A stretch of DNA of 43,015 nt from contig NZ_WNKZ01000053.1 in the NCBI RefSeq assembly GCF_009720835.1, positions 1 through 43,015 of the forward strand, given 5' to 3'. The stretch's first letter is position 1, and every line of letters starts with the position of its first letter. Positions 7,504-16,014 of this stretch are shown in pieces. The notes beneath the pieces were generated by a model, which was not told the origin of the DNA, did no database searches, and saw nothing but the letters and a program-made list of their open reading frames with translations. This DNA is from Pseudoduganella buxea (lineage in GTDB: Bacteria > Pseudomonadota > Gammaproteobacteria > Burkholderiales > Burkholderiaceae_D). The position numbers and the translations under genes were made by a program.

Positions 7504-8888
7504 CAGCTCAGAGTCCTGCGCAGGTGGTTGAGAAGGTCGAAGCGGGTGATCAGCCCGTAGAAGGTACGTTCGTCGGCGACGACGGCCGTCAGGCCCCGGT
7601 CCAGGGTGCTGCGCAGCGCCTGGACGTCGGCATCGGGTCGCAGGGTTTCCAGGCGCGACGTCATCGTGTCGCCCACCAGGCTGGCGAAGTGCCGGCCCTG
7701 GTTTTCCACCTTCAGCAGCAGGTCCGATTCGTCGATGATGCCGACCAGCCGGTCACCGTCGATGACGGGCAGCTGGGCCAGGTCGGCCGAGCGCATGCGG
7801 TTGAAGGCCACCAGCAGCGTGTCGGTGGGGGCCACGCTGACCACTTCGCCGGCATCGTGGCGCCGGCCGATCAGGTCGCGCAGGTCGCCCGTGCGCTCGC
7901 GCTGCAGCAGGCCCTGGTCGACCATCCAGCCGTCGTTGTACACCTTCGACAGGTAGCGCGTGCCGGTGTCGCATACGAACGTGGCGACGCGCTTGGGCGT
8001 GGTCTGTTCGCGGCAGTATTTCAGGGCCGCCGCCAGCAGGGTGCCGGTGGACGAGCCGCCCAGGATGCCTTCGGCCCGCACCAGCGCGCGGGCGCTGTCG
8101 AAGCTTTCCTGGTCCGTGATGGTGTAGGCGTGGCGCACGCCGGAGAAATCGGCAATCGACGGCAGGAAGTCCTCGCCGATGCCTTCGACGGCCCACGAGC
8201 CGCTCGTCTCGGCCACCTTGCCGGTGTGGACGTACTCCGTCAGGATCGAGCCCTGCGGGTCGGCCAGCACGAATTCGAGCTTCGGGTTGACGCGGGCGAA
8301 GTAGCGCGTCAGGCCCGACAAGGTGCCGCTGGAGCCGACGCCGACGACGATCGCGTCCAGGTCATGGCCCGACTGCTCCCACAGTTCCGGGCCCGTGGTG
8401 GTTTCATGGGCCAGCGGATTGGCCGGATTGTTGAACTGGTCCGCGAAGAAGGCACCGGGCATGTCCGCGGCGATGCGGGCCGCTACATCCTGGTAATACT
8501 CCGGGTGGCCCTTGCCGACGTCCGAACGGGTGATATGGATCCGCGCACCCAGCGCTTTCAGGTGCAGGATTTTCTCCGTCGCCATCTTGTCGGGCACGAC
8601 GAGCACGACCTGGTAGCCCTTGATGCGGCCCACCAGGGCCAGGCCCAGGCCCGTGTTGCCGGCCGTGGCCTCGACGATGGTGCCGCCCGGCTTCAGGCGG
8701 CCGTCGCGTTCGGCCGCTTCGATGATGGACAGGCCGATGCGGTCCTTGATCGAGCCGCCGGGGTTCTGCGATTCGAGCTTCAGGAACAGCTGGCAGGGGC
8801 CCGTGGCGAGGCGGGTGACTTCGATCAGCGGCGTATTGCCGATCAGGCCCATTAGTCCGCCTTGCGCTGCAGGGGTAGTGCTTTGCAT
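7503..8888 (-). CDS. Cystathionine beta-synthase with C-terminal CBS-domain pair
   Basis: A 461-residue PLP enzyme (fold type II) that condenses homocysteine with serine (or acetylserine) to cystathionine. The catalytic domain covers about residues 10-330, with the Schiff-base lysine in NPGGSIKDR (Lys48), ATAGNTG, and the Gly-rich phosphate loop VGVGSSGTLSG. The C-terminal 120 residues contain two CBS motifs, in the family a regulatory module for adenosyl ligands. The frame stays open to 9032, but ATG 8888 is chosen because AAGGAGAC lies just upstream and the sequence aligns with family N-termini from there. It is coupled to the downstream gamma-lyase-type gene and divergent from tdk across about 256 bases. 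Confidence 0.92.
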   Translation of the reverse strand: MQSTTPAAQGGLMGLIGNTPLIEVTRLATGPCQLFLKLESQNPGGSIKDRIGLSIIEAAERDGRLKPGGTIVEATAGNTGLGLALVGRIKGYQVVLVVPDKMATEKILHLKALGARIHITRSDVGKGHPEYYQDVAARIAADMPGAFFADQFNNPANPLAHETTTGPELWEQSGHDLDAIVVGVGSSGTLSGLTRYFARVNPKLEFVLADPQGSILTEYVHTGKVAETSGSWAVEGIGEDFLPSIADFSGVRHAYTITDQESFDSARALVRAEGILGGSSTGTLLAAALKYCREQTTPKRVATFVCDTGTRYLSKVYNDGWMVDQGLLQRERTGDLRDLIGRRHDAGEVVSVAPTDTLLVAFNRMRSADLAQLPVIDGDRLVGIIDESDLLLKVENQGRHFASLVGDTMTSRLETLRPDADVQALRSTLDRGLTAVVADERTFYGLITRFDLLNHLRRTLS

Positions 8889-9107
8889 ACAGTCTCCTTG
8901 TGTGGACGGACCGGGTCGATTGTGTCGTCCCGGCCGAGGCGCGCATTGTCGGATAAGCAAGCTCGCGCTCGAAGGAATGTTTTCGGATTTACTTATGTTA
9001 GAAACGCAGAAAACCGGTGCTGCATGTTGCAATAATAGTATGCGCCGAATCGGGCCTTGCTGTCACGTCCGGGCTGGCGCCACCTGTTCCCGAATACGCC
9101 GCCGATT

Positions 9108-9113
9108 TATAAT
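9108..9113 (+). promoter_or_regulatory. Probable -10 element of tdk
   Basis: A perfect TATAAT at 9108-9113 lies 32 bases before the GTG chosen for tdk. It contains the only upstream in-frame ATG (9112), which argues that this ATG is promoter, not start codon. The -35 side (around TGTTCC, 9085-9090) is a poor match. Confidence 0.55.
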
Positions 9114-9144
9114 GCGCGTGTTCAACCATTTTTTCAGGTCAGCA

Positions 9145-9693
9145 GTGGCAAAACTCTATTTTCGATACTCGGCAATGAACGCGGGTAAATCGACCGCGAT
9201 GTTGCAGGTCGCCCATAATTACGAAGAGCAGGGCCAGCAGGTGCGCCTGTTTACGGCCGCCATCGACGACCGCTTCGGCGTCGGCAAGATCACGTCGCGG
9301 CTGGGCCTGCAGCGCGACGTCGAGACCTTCGACGCCAACACGAACTTCCTCGCGCTGGAGCGGGTGGCCTGCGTGCTTGTCGACGAGGCCCAGTTCCTCT
9401 CCATCGCCCAGGTGCAGCAGTTGCACCAGCTGGCCCAGGTCCAGGGCATGCCGGTGATCTGCTACGGCCTGCGCACGGATTTCCGCGGCGAACCCTTCCC
9501 CGGCTCGGCCTACCTGCTGGCGCTGGCCGACGATATCGAGGAACTGAAGAATATCTGCAGTTGCGGCAAGAAGGCGACGATGAACGTGCGGGTCGACGAA
9601 AACGGTCGCCGCATCCGCCAGGGCGAGCAGATCAGCATTGGCGGCAACGAGCGCTATCGCCAGGCCTGCGGGCGCTGCTTCTACACGACCTGA
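9145..9693 (+). CDS. tdk: Thymidine kinase
   Basis: A 182-residue type II thymidine kinase that phosphorylates thymidine to dTMP in the salvage pathway. The N-terminus AKLYFRYSAMNAGKST carries the family P-loop (residues 9-17). VLVDEAQFLS is the Walker-B/Asp-Glu segment, and YGLRTDFRGEPFPGS is the lasso/thymidine-binding region. Two Cys pairs (CSCGKK and ACGRCF) form the structural zinc site. The start is GTG 9145: it gives the family-typical N-terminus, whereas the upstream in-frame ATG (9112) lies inside a TATAAT box. Length is slightly below that of the E. coli enzyme (about 205). Confidence 0.95.
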   Translation: MAKLYFRYSAMNAGKSTAMLQVAHNYEEQGQQVRLFTAAIDDRFGVGKITSRLGLQRDVETFDANTNFLALERVACVLVDEAQFLSIAQVQQLHQLAQVQGMPVICYGLRTDFRGEPFPGSAYLLALADDIEELKNICSCGKKATMNVRVDENGRRIRQGEQISIGGNERYRQACGRCFYTT

Positions 9694-9715
9694 GCCGCGC
9701 GCCGCGACCGCCTGC

Positions 9716-10282
9716 ATGCGATTTTCCTGCGGTGCCGTCGCACCCGCCTGGCTGTGCCGCCATGACGACGCCTTGCTGTACCTGGCGCCGGCGCTGGCGC
9801 TGGCCCTTGTCATCCGGGCACTGGCGCGCCGCCATCCCGCCTTCTTCGTCTTCACGCTGGCCGGCACCGTGTGCCACGAGCTGACCCACTTCCTCGTCGG
9901 CTTCGTCACGGCCGCGCGCCCCGGGTCGTTCACCGTCATGCCCCGGCGCGCCCCCGGCGGCTGGGAGCTCGGTGCCGTCACCCTGGGCCGCGTGCGCTGG
10001 TACAACGCCGCGCCGGCGGCACTGGCACCATTGCTGCTCGTGCTGCTGCCGTGGTGGGTGGCCGCGTGGCGCACGGACCCCGGCTGGCATTTCCAAGCGA
10101 TTGACATCGCACTGGCCTTCCTCGTCGCGCCGCAGTTCCTGGCGTGCTGGCCGTCCCGCGCCGACTGGCTCGTCGCCCGGCGCTCCTGGCCGGCGCTGGT
10201 GCTTGGCGTTTCGATATGGCTTATTTACGACTATTTACACGGCAATCGCCTGCGTTCATTCGCCGCTTTAATTCACGCTTAA
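9716..10282 (+). CDS. Small HExxH membrane protein (M50-like candidate)
   Basis: A 188-residue protein with four to five hydrophobic segments. Near the end of the second, at residues 54-58, it carries HELTH, a zinc-metalloprotease HExxH motif inside a predicted membrane helix (GTVCHELTHFLVGF). That placement is typical of site-2 protease/M50-type intramembrane peptidases. A later helix with YNAAPAALAPLL could supply the third zinc ligand (Asn) in place of the usual NxxPxxxxDG, but no clear DG motif follows, so activity is uncertain. It starts 22 bases after tdk and is probably co-transcribed. The frame is also open upstream, overlapping tdk; ATG 9716 avoids that overlap. I cannot name a function. 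Confidence 0.7.
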   Translation: MRFSCGAVAPAWLCRHDDALLYLAPALALALVIRALARRHPAFFVFTLAGTVCHELTHFLVGFVTAARPGSFTVMPRRAPGGWELGAVTLGRVRWYNAAPAALAPLLLVLLPWWVAAWRTDPGWHFQAIDIALAFLVAPQFLACWPSRADWLVARRSWPALVLGVSIWLIYDYLHGNRLRSFAALIHA

Positions 10283-10475
10283 GCGGGCGCGCCGACACTC
10301 TTCGGATCGACAGGCCTTTGCGGCAATCCTCCTGTAGAATAAGGCGAAACGCAGCACCAGACCTGACGATTCATTAGCAAGTAGTTGTTGTAAATGCCTG
10401 GCCTGATAGCCTGATAGCTTGATGATCAGGCGGCACGATTCAAATACCGTTTCAAACTAGTCCCGGAGTTCGCCG

Positions 10476-12731
10476 ATGAAGAAGCAAATGCTGTTGGCCG
10501 CCATGTCGCTGGCACTGATGTCCGCTTATGCGGGCGCCGCCCCTGCGGTGGCCACACCCGTTGACAAGGCACCCGAGGCCCTCAAGCCGGCCGCCCAGCA
10601 AGGCCAGGCAGCCAGCCTGGCGTCGCGCGTGCTGTCCCGCGCCCACTACAAGGCCACGCCGCTGGACGACGCCATGTCGGAGAAGATCTTCGACCGCTAT
10701 TTCAAGTCGCTGGATGCGGAGAAGCTGTTCTTCGTGCAGGCCGACCTGGACCAGTTCGCCGGCGCCCGGTCGAAGCTGGACGACGCCATCATGGGCGAGA
10801 AGCTGGACCTGCCGTTTTCCATCTACAACGTCTACCAGCAGCGCTTCAACGAGCGCATCGCCTATGCCCGCGAACTGCTCAAGACCAGGCCCGATTTCAC
10901 GCTGGATGAAAGCTACCAGTACGACCGCGAAAAGGCCGACTGGGCCAAGAGCGACGCCGAGGTCAAGGACCTGTGGCGCAAGCGTGTCAAGAACGACTGG
11001 CTGCGCCTGAAGCTGGCCGGCAAGGACGACAAGGCCATCCGCGAAACGCTGGACAAGCGCTACGAGAACTACCTGAGCCGTTCGCGCAAGCTCAACAGTG
11101 AAGACGTGTTCCAGATATTCATGAACGCGTATGCGATGTCGATCGAGCCGCATACCAACTACCTGGGCCCGCGCGCGTCGGACAATTTCGATATCCAGAT
11201 GCGCCTGTCGCTCGAAGGCATCGGCGCCGTGCTGCAGACGCGCGACGAATACACGGTCATCCGCGAAATCGTCGCCGGCAGCCCGGCCGGCATGTCCGGC
11301 AAGCTGAAGGTGGGCGACCGCATCATGGCCGTGGGCCAGAACGAAAGCGGCCCGCTGACGGACGTGCTGGGCTGGCGTATCGACGACGTCGTGCAGCAGA
11401 TCCGCGGCGCCAAGGATTCCACCGTGCGCCTGCAGGTGCTGCCGGCCGACGCCGGGCCGGACGGCAAGCCCGTGACGATCGCGCTGGTGCGCAAGAAGAT
11501 CAGCATGGAAGAGCAGTCCGCCAAGAAGACCATCATGGAAGTGCGTGACGGCGGCGTCAAGCGCCGCATCGGCGTCATCTCGCTGCCCACGTTCTACATG
11601 GACTTCGAAGCCCGCCGCAAGGGCGACAAGGACTACAAGAGCGCCACGCGCGACGTCGCCCGCCTGCTTGGCGAACTGAAGAAGGACAAGGTCGACAATG
11701 TGCTGCTGGACCTGCGCAACAACGGCGGCGGCTCGCTGACGGAAGCGGTGGAGCTGACGGGCCTCTTCATCGACCGCGGTCCCGTCGTGCAGCAGCGCAG
11801 CGCGGACGGCAAGGTCGAGGTGGAAAGCGATACCCTGCCGGGCCTGGCCTGGGACGGACCCGTCGGCGTCCTGATCAACCGGGGCTCGGCCTCGGCATCG
11901 GAAATCGTCGCCGCGGCGCTGCAGGATTACGGCCGCGGCATCATCATCGGCGAGCCCAGCTTCGGCAAGGGCACCGTGCAGACCCTGCTGAACCTAGACC
12001 GTTTCGCCCAGGCCGACAAGGCCCGCCTGGGCGAGCTGAAGATGACGATCGCGCAGTTCTTCCGCATCAATGGCGGAACAACCCAGCTGCGCGGCGTGAC
12101 GCCGGACATCAAGCTGCCCACTATCGCCGACGCGGAGAACTTCGGCGAATCGAGCTACGACAACGCGCTGCCGTACACGGTCATCAAGCCGGCCGTCTAC
12201 ATCCCGGCCGGTGAAGTGAAGGACATCGTACCGCTGCTGCAGAAGCGCTACGAGGCGCGGGTGGCCAAGGACAAGGACTTCCAGTACCTGGTCGACGACA
12301 TTAACTACGTCAAGAAGCAGCGCAAGGAAAACCTGATCTCGCTGAACGAGGTGGCGCGCCGCAAGGAGCGCGAGCAGCAGGAGCAGCGCGCCAAGCTGCG
12401 CGAAGCCCGCCTGGCGGCCGCGCCGTCGCCGGACGATCCGATCCTCGTGCCCGATCCGAAGGAAGCGCTGAACAAGGCCGTGTCGGCCAAGCCGGCCGGC
12501 GCCAAGGCGGCCAAGCAGGCTGCCGCCGTGAAGGGCACCAGCCGCACTGACGACGGCCTGCAGGGCGACGAACGCTCGCTGGCGGCCGAGCTGGAAGCGG
12601 AAAAGGCAGCCAAGAACGCCAAGGACGTGCTGCTGAATGAAGCGGTGCATATCCTGGCGGACGAAGTAGGGTTGCTCAAGACGGATACCCGCCTGGCATC
12701 GCGCGTGCTGCCTTATACGCCGGATCGTTGA
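10476..12731 (+). CDS. prc: Carboxy-terminal processing protease (tail-specific protease Prc)
   Basis: A 751-residue periplasmic protease of the S41 family that degrades proteins from unstructured C-termini and trims cell-envelope enzymes. A signal peptide occupies residues 1-22. It is followed by a helical N-terminal domain, a PDZ domain (about 235-330, around GSPAGMSGKLKVGDRIMAVGQ), the S41 catalytic domain, and a Lys/Ala/Glu-rich helical C-terminal region as in E. coli Prc. The catalytic dyad is visible by alignment with the E. coli motifs: Ser473 in GSASASE and Lys498 in FGKGTVQ, 25 residues apart as in E. coli (Ser430/Lys455). Length is a little above the E. coli protein (682). An intrinsic terminator follows 46 bases after the stop. 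Confidence 0.95.
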   Translation: MKKQMLLAAMSLALMSAYAGAAPAVATPVDKAPEALKPAAQQGQAASLASRVLSRAHYKATPLDDAMSEKIFDRYFKSLDAEKLFFVQADLDQFAGARSKLDDAIMGEKLDLPFSIYNVYQQRFNERIAYARELLKTRPDFTLDESYQYDREKADWAKSDAEVKDLWRKRVKNDWLRLKLAGKDDKAIRETLDKRYENYLSRSRKLNSEDVFQIFMNAYAMSIEPHTNYLGPRASDNFDIQMRLSLEGIGAVLQTRDEYTVIREIVAGSPAGMSGKLKVGDRIMAVGQNESGPLTDVLGWRIDDVVQQIRGAKDSTVRLQVLPADAGPDGKPVTIALVRKKISMEEQSAKKTIMEVRDGGVKRRIGVISLPTFYMDFEARRKGDKDYKSATRDVARLLGELKKDKVDNVLLDLRNNGGGSLTEAVELTGLFIDRGPVVQQRSADGKVEVESDTLPGLAWDGPVGVLINRGSASASEIVAAALQDYGRGIIIGEPSFGKGTVQTLLNLDRFAQADKARLGELKMTIAQFFRINGGTTQLRGVTPDIKLPTIADAENFGESSYDNALPYTVIKPAVYIPAGEVKDIVPLLQKRYEARVAKDKDFQYLVDDINYVKKQRKENLISLNEVARRKEREQQEQRAKLREARLAAAPSPDDPILVPDPKEALNKAVSAKPAGAKAAKQAAAVKGTSRTDDGLQGDERSLAAELEAEKAAKNAKDVLLNEAVHILADEVGLLKTDTRLASRVLPYTPDR

Positions 12732-12777
12732 GCGGGCAGCCAACGTGCCGCATTAACGTCTGATCATCAGGGAGCTC

Positions 12778-12804
12778 GGAGGACCGCAAGGTCCTCCTTT
12801 TTTT
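12778..12804 (+). terminator. Rho-independent terminator of prc
   Basis: A perfect 8-bp stem, GGAGGACC / GGTCCTCC, with tetraloop GCAA is followed by seven T residues. This is a textbook intrinsic terminator 46 bases after the prc stop. Confidence 0.93.
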
Positions 12805-12858
12805 GTCCCCACGCCCCAGTTATATGTCGGAGCAATATCTAGTATCACTACAATAAAC

Positions 12859-12887
12859 TTGCACGATATGGCGCGGCGCAGCATAAT
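12859..12887 (+). promoter_or_regulatory. Sigma70-like promoter of a candidate small RNA
   Basis: TTGCAC (12859-12864) and CATAAT (12882-12887) are separated by exactly 17 bases. These match the -35 and -10 consensus at 4 of 6 and 5 of 6 positions. It lies downstream of the prc terminator, so it would start a new transcript around 12894. Confidence 0.6.
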
Positions 12888-12893
12888 TCACCT

Positions 12894-12957
12894 GTCTCCT
12901 CTATTCTCCTCCAAGGAAATAGATTCAGCCCACCGGTCTCCGGTGGGCTTTTTTTTT
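12894..12957 (+). ncRNA. Candidate two-hairpin small RNA, about 64 nt
   Basis: The stretch between the promoter at 12859 and a strong terminator has no ORF and folds into two hairpins. Hairpin 1 (12900-12923) pairs TCTATT with AATAGA and TCCT with AGGA around loop CCA, with one bulged C. It presents a C/U-rich strand (CTCCTCC) complementary to Shine-Dalgarno sequences. Hairpin 2 is the terminator. The size, an independent promoter, an anti-Shine-Dalgarno motif and a U-tail suit a trans-acting regulatory RNA. An alternative is a short attenuated leader of the aldo/keto reductase gene, which starts 155 bases further on. Confidence 0.5.
12927..12957 (+). terminator. Strong intrinsic terminator
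   Basis: A perfect 10-bp stem, AGCCCACCGG / CCGGTGGGCT, with loop TCT is followed by an unbroken T-tract to 12957. It is too far from prc to be its primary terminator, which lies upstream, so it ends a separate transcript. Confidence 0.92.
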
Positions 12958-13111
12958 GGTCGTCTGGCGCCGCCGGTCGGTGTATCGTGCGCAAGGGCGT
13001 GCCCGTGGCCGATAAGATAAGTGCTGTAGTCGAGTTTCAAGCGCCACCGCCTGGCGCGTACCGAGGACTCAACCAGTCCCGATGCTGCGCCGCACCCACG
13101 AAGGAGTGAGC

Positions 13112-13936
13112 ATGACGGAAATACCCGTGATCGAAATGAACGACGGCCACCGCATTCCCCAGCTGGGGCTGGGGGTCTGGCAGGACAACGACGACGAAGC
13201 TAGTGCCGCCGTGCAATGCGCGCTGGCGGCCGGCTACCGCCTGGTCGACACGGCGTCGGCCTACCAGAACGAAGCCGGTGTCGGCGCCGGTGTACGGGCG
13301 TCGGGCATCGACCGCGCGGAGGTCTTCGTCACGACGAAGATCTGGAACGCCGACCAGGGCCACCAGGCCGCCAAGGACGCGCTGCACGCCAGCCTGGACC
13401 GCCTGAAGATGGACTATGTCGACCTGCTGCTGATCCACTGGCCGGCACCGTGGCGCGAGCTGTACGTCGACACGTGGCGTGCGCTGATCGAATTGCGCCA
13501 GCAGGGCCTGGCCCGCTCCATCGGCGTGTCGAACTTCCGCCCGGCCGAGCTGCAGCGGCTGTACGCGGAAACCCACCAGCTGCCGGCCGTGAACCAGATC
13601 GAACTGCACCCGTGGCTGCAGCAGGGCGAGCTGCGTACCGCCAACGCCGCGCTGGGCGTGCGCACCCAGGCCTGGAGCCCGCTGGGGCAGGGCAAGGTGC
13701 TGCTGGACCCGCAGATCGCCGACCTGGCGGCCAAGTACGGTCGCGAGCCGGCCCAGATCATCCTGCGCTGGCACGTGCAGAACGGCGTGCTGGTGATCCC
13801 GAAGTCGTCCAATCCCGAGCGTATCCGCGCCAACGCCCAGGTCTTCGATTTCACCCTGGACGAAGACGACATGGCGGCCCTGGCGGAACTGGACCGGGGC
13901 GAGCGCATCGGGCCGGACCCGGACCACTTCGGCTGA
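13112..13936 (+). CDS. Aldo/keto reductase (2,5-diketogluconate reductase-like)
   Basis: A 274-residue NADPH-dependent oxidoreductase of the AKR superfamily, a single (beta/alpha)8 barrel of usual length. The catalytic tetrad is visible: Asp46 and Tyr51 in VDTASAYQNE, Lys76 in VTTKIWN, and His109 in LLLIHWP. The C-terminal VIPKSSNPERI is the cofactor-phosphate-binding motif. Members such as DkgA/DkgB reduce small aldehydes and ketones, including methylglyoxal; the substrate is not evident here. ATG 13112 has AAGGAGTGAGC directly upstream and is preferred over the in-frame start at 13082, which would add ten poorly conserved residues. Confidence 0.92.
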   Translation: MTEIPVIEMNDGHRIPQLGLGVWQDNDDEASAAVQCALAAGYRLVDTASAYQNEAGVGAGVRASGIDRAEVFVTTKIWNADQGHQAAKDALHASLDRLKMDYVDLLLIHWPAPWRELYVDTWRALIELRQQGLARSIGVSNFRPAELQRLYAETHQLPAVNQIELHPWLQQGELRTANAALGVRTQAWSPLGQGKVLLDPQIADLAAKYGREPAQIILRWHVQNGVLVIPKSSNPERIRANAQVFDFTLDEDDMAALAELDRGERIGPDPDHFG

Positions 13937-14016
13937 AGGCAAGGCTGTATAGTTTCGAGTTCGAGATCAAGGCAGGCACCCGCCTGCCGCATCAACGCGA
14001 CACCGTCGTCAACGAA

Positions 14017-14871
14017 ATGAAGAAAAACCTGTCGCTTCACGAACAATCGAATGATCCGGCCGCGGGTGTCCTGCTCGACGCCGCGCAACAGGACTCGCTG
14101 CTGTCCTTCGCCAGGGAACTGGCGGATGCCGCGGGTGCCGCCATCCTGCCGCACTTCCGTGCGGAACTGATCGTCGAGGACAAGTCCGCGGGCGGCGCCG
14201 TGTTCGACCCCGTCACCGTGGCCGACCGCGCCGCCGAACGGGCGATGCGCGACCTGATCGCTGCCCGCTATCCCGACCATGGCATCGTTGGCGAAGAGGA
14301 GTCCAGCGTCACCGGCAGCAGCGCCCTGCGATGGGTGCTCGACCCGATCGACGGCACGCGTGCTTTCGTAACGGGGCTGCCGATCTGGGGCACGCTGATC
14401 GCGCTGAACGATGGTCGCCGCCCGGTGCTGGGCGTGATCGACCAGCCCTTCACGCGCGAGCGCTTCGTCGGCACGCCATCTGGCGCATGGTGTAACGACA
14501 AGCCCATTCGCACCCGTGCCTGCACCGACCTGGCGCAGGCACGCGTGATGCTGACGGTGCCGGCAGCTGGCGCGAAGGTGTCCGAGCAGATGGTATTCGA
14601 CGCCATCGCCACGGGTGCCCAGATGGTACGCTTCGGCGGCGACTGCTACGCCTACGGCCTGCTGGCCCACGGCCTGGTCGACCTGGTGCTCGAAGCGCAC
14701 CTCGACATCCACGACGTGCAGGCCCTGATCCCCGTGGTCGAAGGTGCGGGCGGCGTGATCACGACGTGGGAGGGCGGCGACCCACAGCACGGCGGCTCGG
14801 TCGTCGCCTGCGGCGACCCGGCACTGCACCGCAAGCTGCTGACCTTGATCGCGGGCTTGCGCGCCGCTTGA
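14017..14871 (+). CDS. Inositol monophosphatase family, histidinol-phosphatase type
   Basis: A 284-residue Mg2+-dependent phosphatase of the IMPase fold. Metal-binding motifs are present: GEEES at residues 92-96 and DPIDGTRAF starting at Asp109, with a C-terminal HLDIHDVQAL in place of the usual WDxAA. The segment GGDCYAYGLLAHG is characteristic of the HisN-type histidinol-phosphate phosphatase subgroup. It would supply the penultimate step of histidine synthesis, but other sugar-phosphate substrates are possible. No other his gene is near. The start is the first plausible ATG; no good Shine-Dalgarno site is seen. It lies 80 bases after the aldo/keto reductase. Confidence 0.82.
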   Translation: MKKNLSLHEQSNDPAAGVLLDAAQQDSLLSFARELADAAGAAILPHFRAELIVEDKSAGGAVFDPVTVADRAAERAMRDLIAARYPDHGIVGEEESSVTGSSALRWVLDPIDGTRAFVTGLPIWGTLIALNDGRRPVLGVIDQPFTRERFVGTPSGAWCNDKPIRTRACTDLAQARVMLTVPAAGAKVSEQMVFDAIATGAQMVRFGGDCYAYGLLAHGLVDLVLEAHLDIHDVQALIPVVEGAGGVITTWEGGDPQHGGSVVACGDPALHRKLLTLIAGLRAA

Positions 14872-15355
14872 GTGTCGTTAAACGGCGGGCCAAGCTGTCG
14901 GGGTATCTGCCCTCGAACCGGGAGTTTGACCTTGTGCTTTCGTGCTTCCTCGCACGGAGTCCGCTGCAGCTCTGACCATCGGCATGCAGTGCTCGACCTC
15001 GGCGTCGGGCAAGACCGCTGCGACGGCGCGCCCGCCCTCGAACGGCCCTGGCGACAGCTGTATGGGCGGCTGTCTTCATCCGAACGCTGCGTGCCTTTGC
15101 TGCATTGCAACCGTCCCCTGAGATGGCTTCCCGATCGCATGCTTGCAAACCCGACCCTTGCTACATGGTTACCACTCCACCTTCACGGTCAGCGGCCGCA
15201 GCTGCCGTCAACCGCAGGGCAGCGCCAGAGTACAGCCCCTGAGGCATGGTTCAGCGATTTTTCTCGTAACCCGTCACACAGCGCAGGTCTGGTCCGTCTT
15301 GTATGGGTAGTAGAAATTTCCTGCCAGCCCCGGCCCCATTTTGAAAGGATCGAAT
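14872..15355 (+). other. 484-bp gap without a recognisable gene
   Basis: No frame here has a coherent protein-like composition. Open stretches are short, Arg/Ser/Cys-rich, and lack ribosome binding sites. The GC content falls towards the right side, leading into the lower-GC AhpD-like gene. It may hold that gene's promoter or eroded remnants of an insertion, but nothing can be named. Confidence 0.5.
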
Positions 15356-15808
15356 ATGATGAATCGCGCGAATTGGTTTGCTGTCTCTCCCGACGGGGCA
15401 AAAGCAATCGGCGTCCTGCATCACTATGTTGTCAACGATACCAATCTGCCCAGCACTCTCATCCACCTGGTATTCCTCCGTGTATCGCAGATCAACGGAT
15501 GTGCTCACTGCATCGATATTCACAATCGCGATCTGATTGCGGAAGGCGTGTCAGTCGACAAGGCTGTGCTGGTTTCGGTCTGGCATGAAGCCCAGCATCT
15601 TTTCACGGAACGGGAGCGCGCCGCGCTTGCTTGGTCGGAAGAAGTCACGCGTGTGAGCGAAACGCACGCATCGGACGAAGCCTATGGCGCCGCACTTGCC
15701 GTATTTGGCGAGAAGGACCTTGTTGACTTGACCTTGACTATTGCGGCCATGAACGCGATCAATCGTCTTGGCGTCAGCTTCCGCCTGAAGCCTCGTGCGA
15801 AGGTTTGA
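15356..15808 (+). CDS. Carboxymuconolactone decarboxylase/AhpD-like protein
   Basis: A 150-residue protein of the CMD/AhpD fold. The diagnostic thiol pair is CAHCIDIHNRD, which matches the AhpD CxxC followed by a His three residues on. In peroxidase-active members it provides electron transfer and peroxide reduction. HEAQHLFTERERAALAWSE is the other conserved family segment. Many such single-domain members act as alkylhydroperoxidase-like enzymes. The start is ATG 15356, with AAAGGA six bases upstream; ATG 15359 is an alternative. Two sampled 60-base rows are about 58% and 50% GC, clearly below the neighbouring genes, which suggests acquisition. Confidence 0.88.
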   Translation: MMNRANWFAVSPDGAKAIGVLHHYVVNDTNLPSTLIHLVFLRVSQINGCAHCIDIHNRDLIAEGVSVDKAVLVSVWHEAQHLFTERERAALAWSEEVTRVSETHASDEAYGAALAVFGEKDLVDLTLTIAAMNAINRLGVSFRLKPRAKV

Positions 15809-16014
15809 CGATCGGTAGCGCGGCTGCTGCAACGGCCGCTCGGGCCGAACGCAGACCTTCATCAAGTCCCAGTCGAGCGTCCACCGGTGGCAATCCTGAT
15901 CATCGCAAATGCCGCGCGTCAGCGATCCTGTCGTGCTTTCCGCGGAACGTCGTTGGCGTACAGGGGTAGTCATCTGCTAAGCTTGCAAGCCCTGCAACCT
16001 CGTAACGGCCGCAC

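Noticed and set aside
9112..9144. ATG 9112 as the tdk start
   Set aside because: The ATG is part of a perfect TATAAT box, and the added residues do not fit the tdk N-terminus; GTG 9145 does.
10401..10431. Hairpin GCCTGAT / ATCAGGC with a repeated CCTGATAG before prc
   Set aside because: A short stem in the prc leader without a T-run or known aptamer features; too weak to call regulatory.
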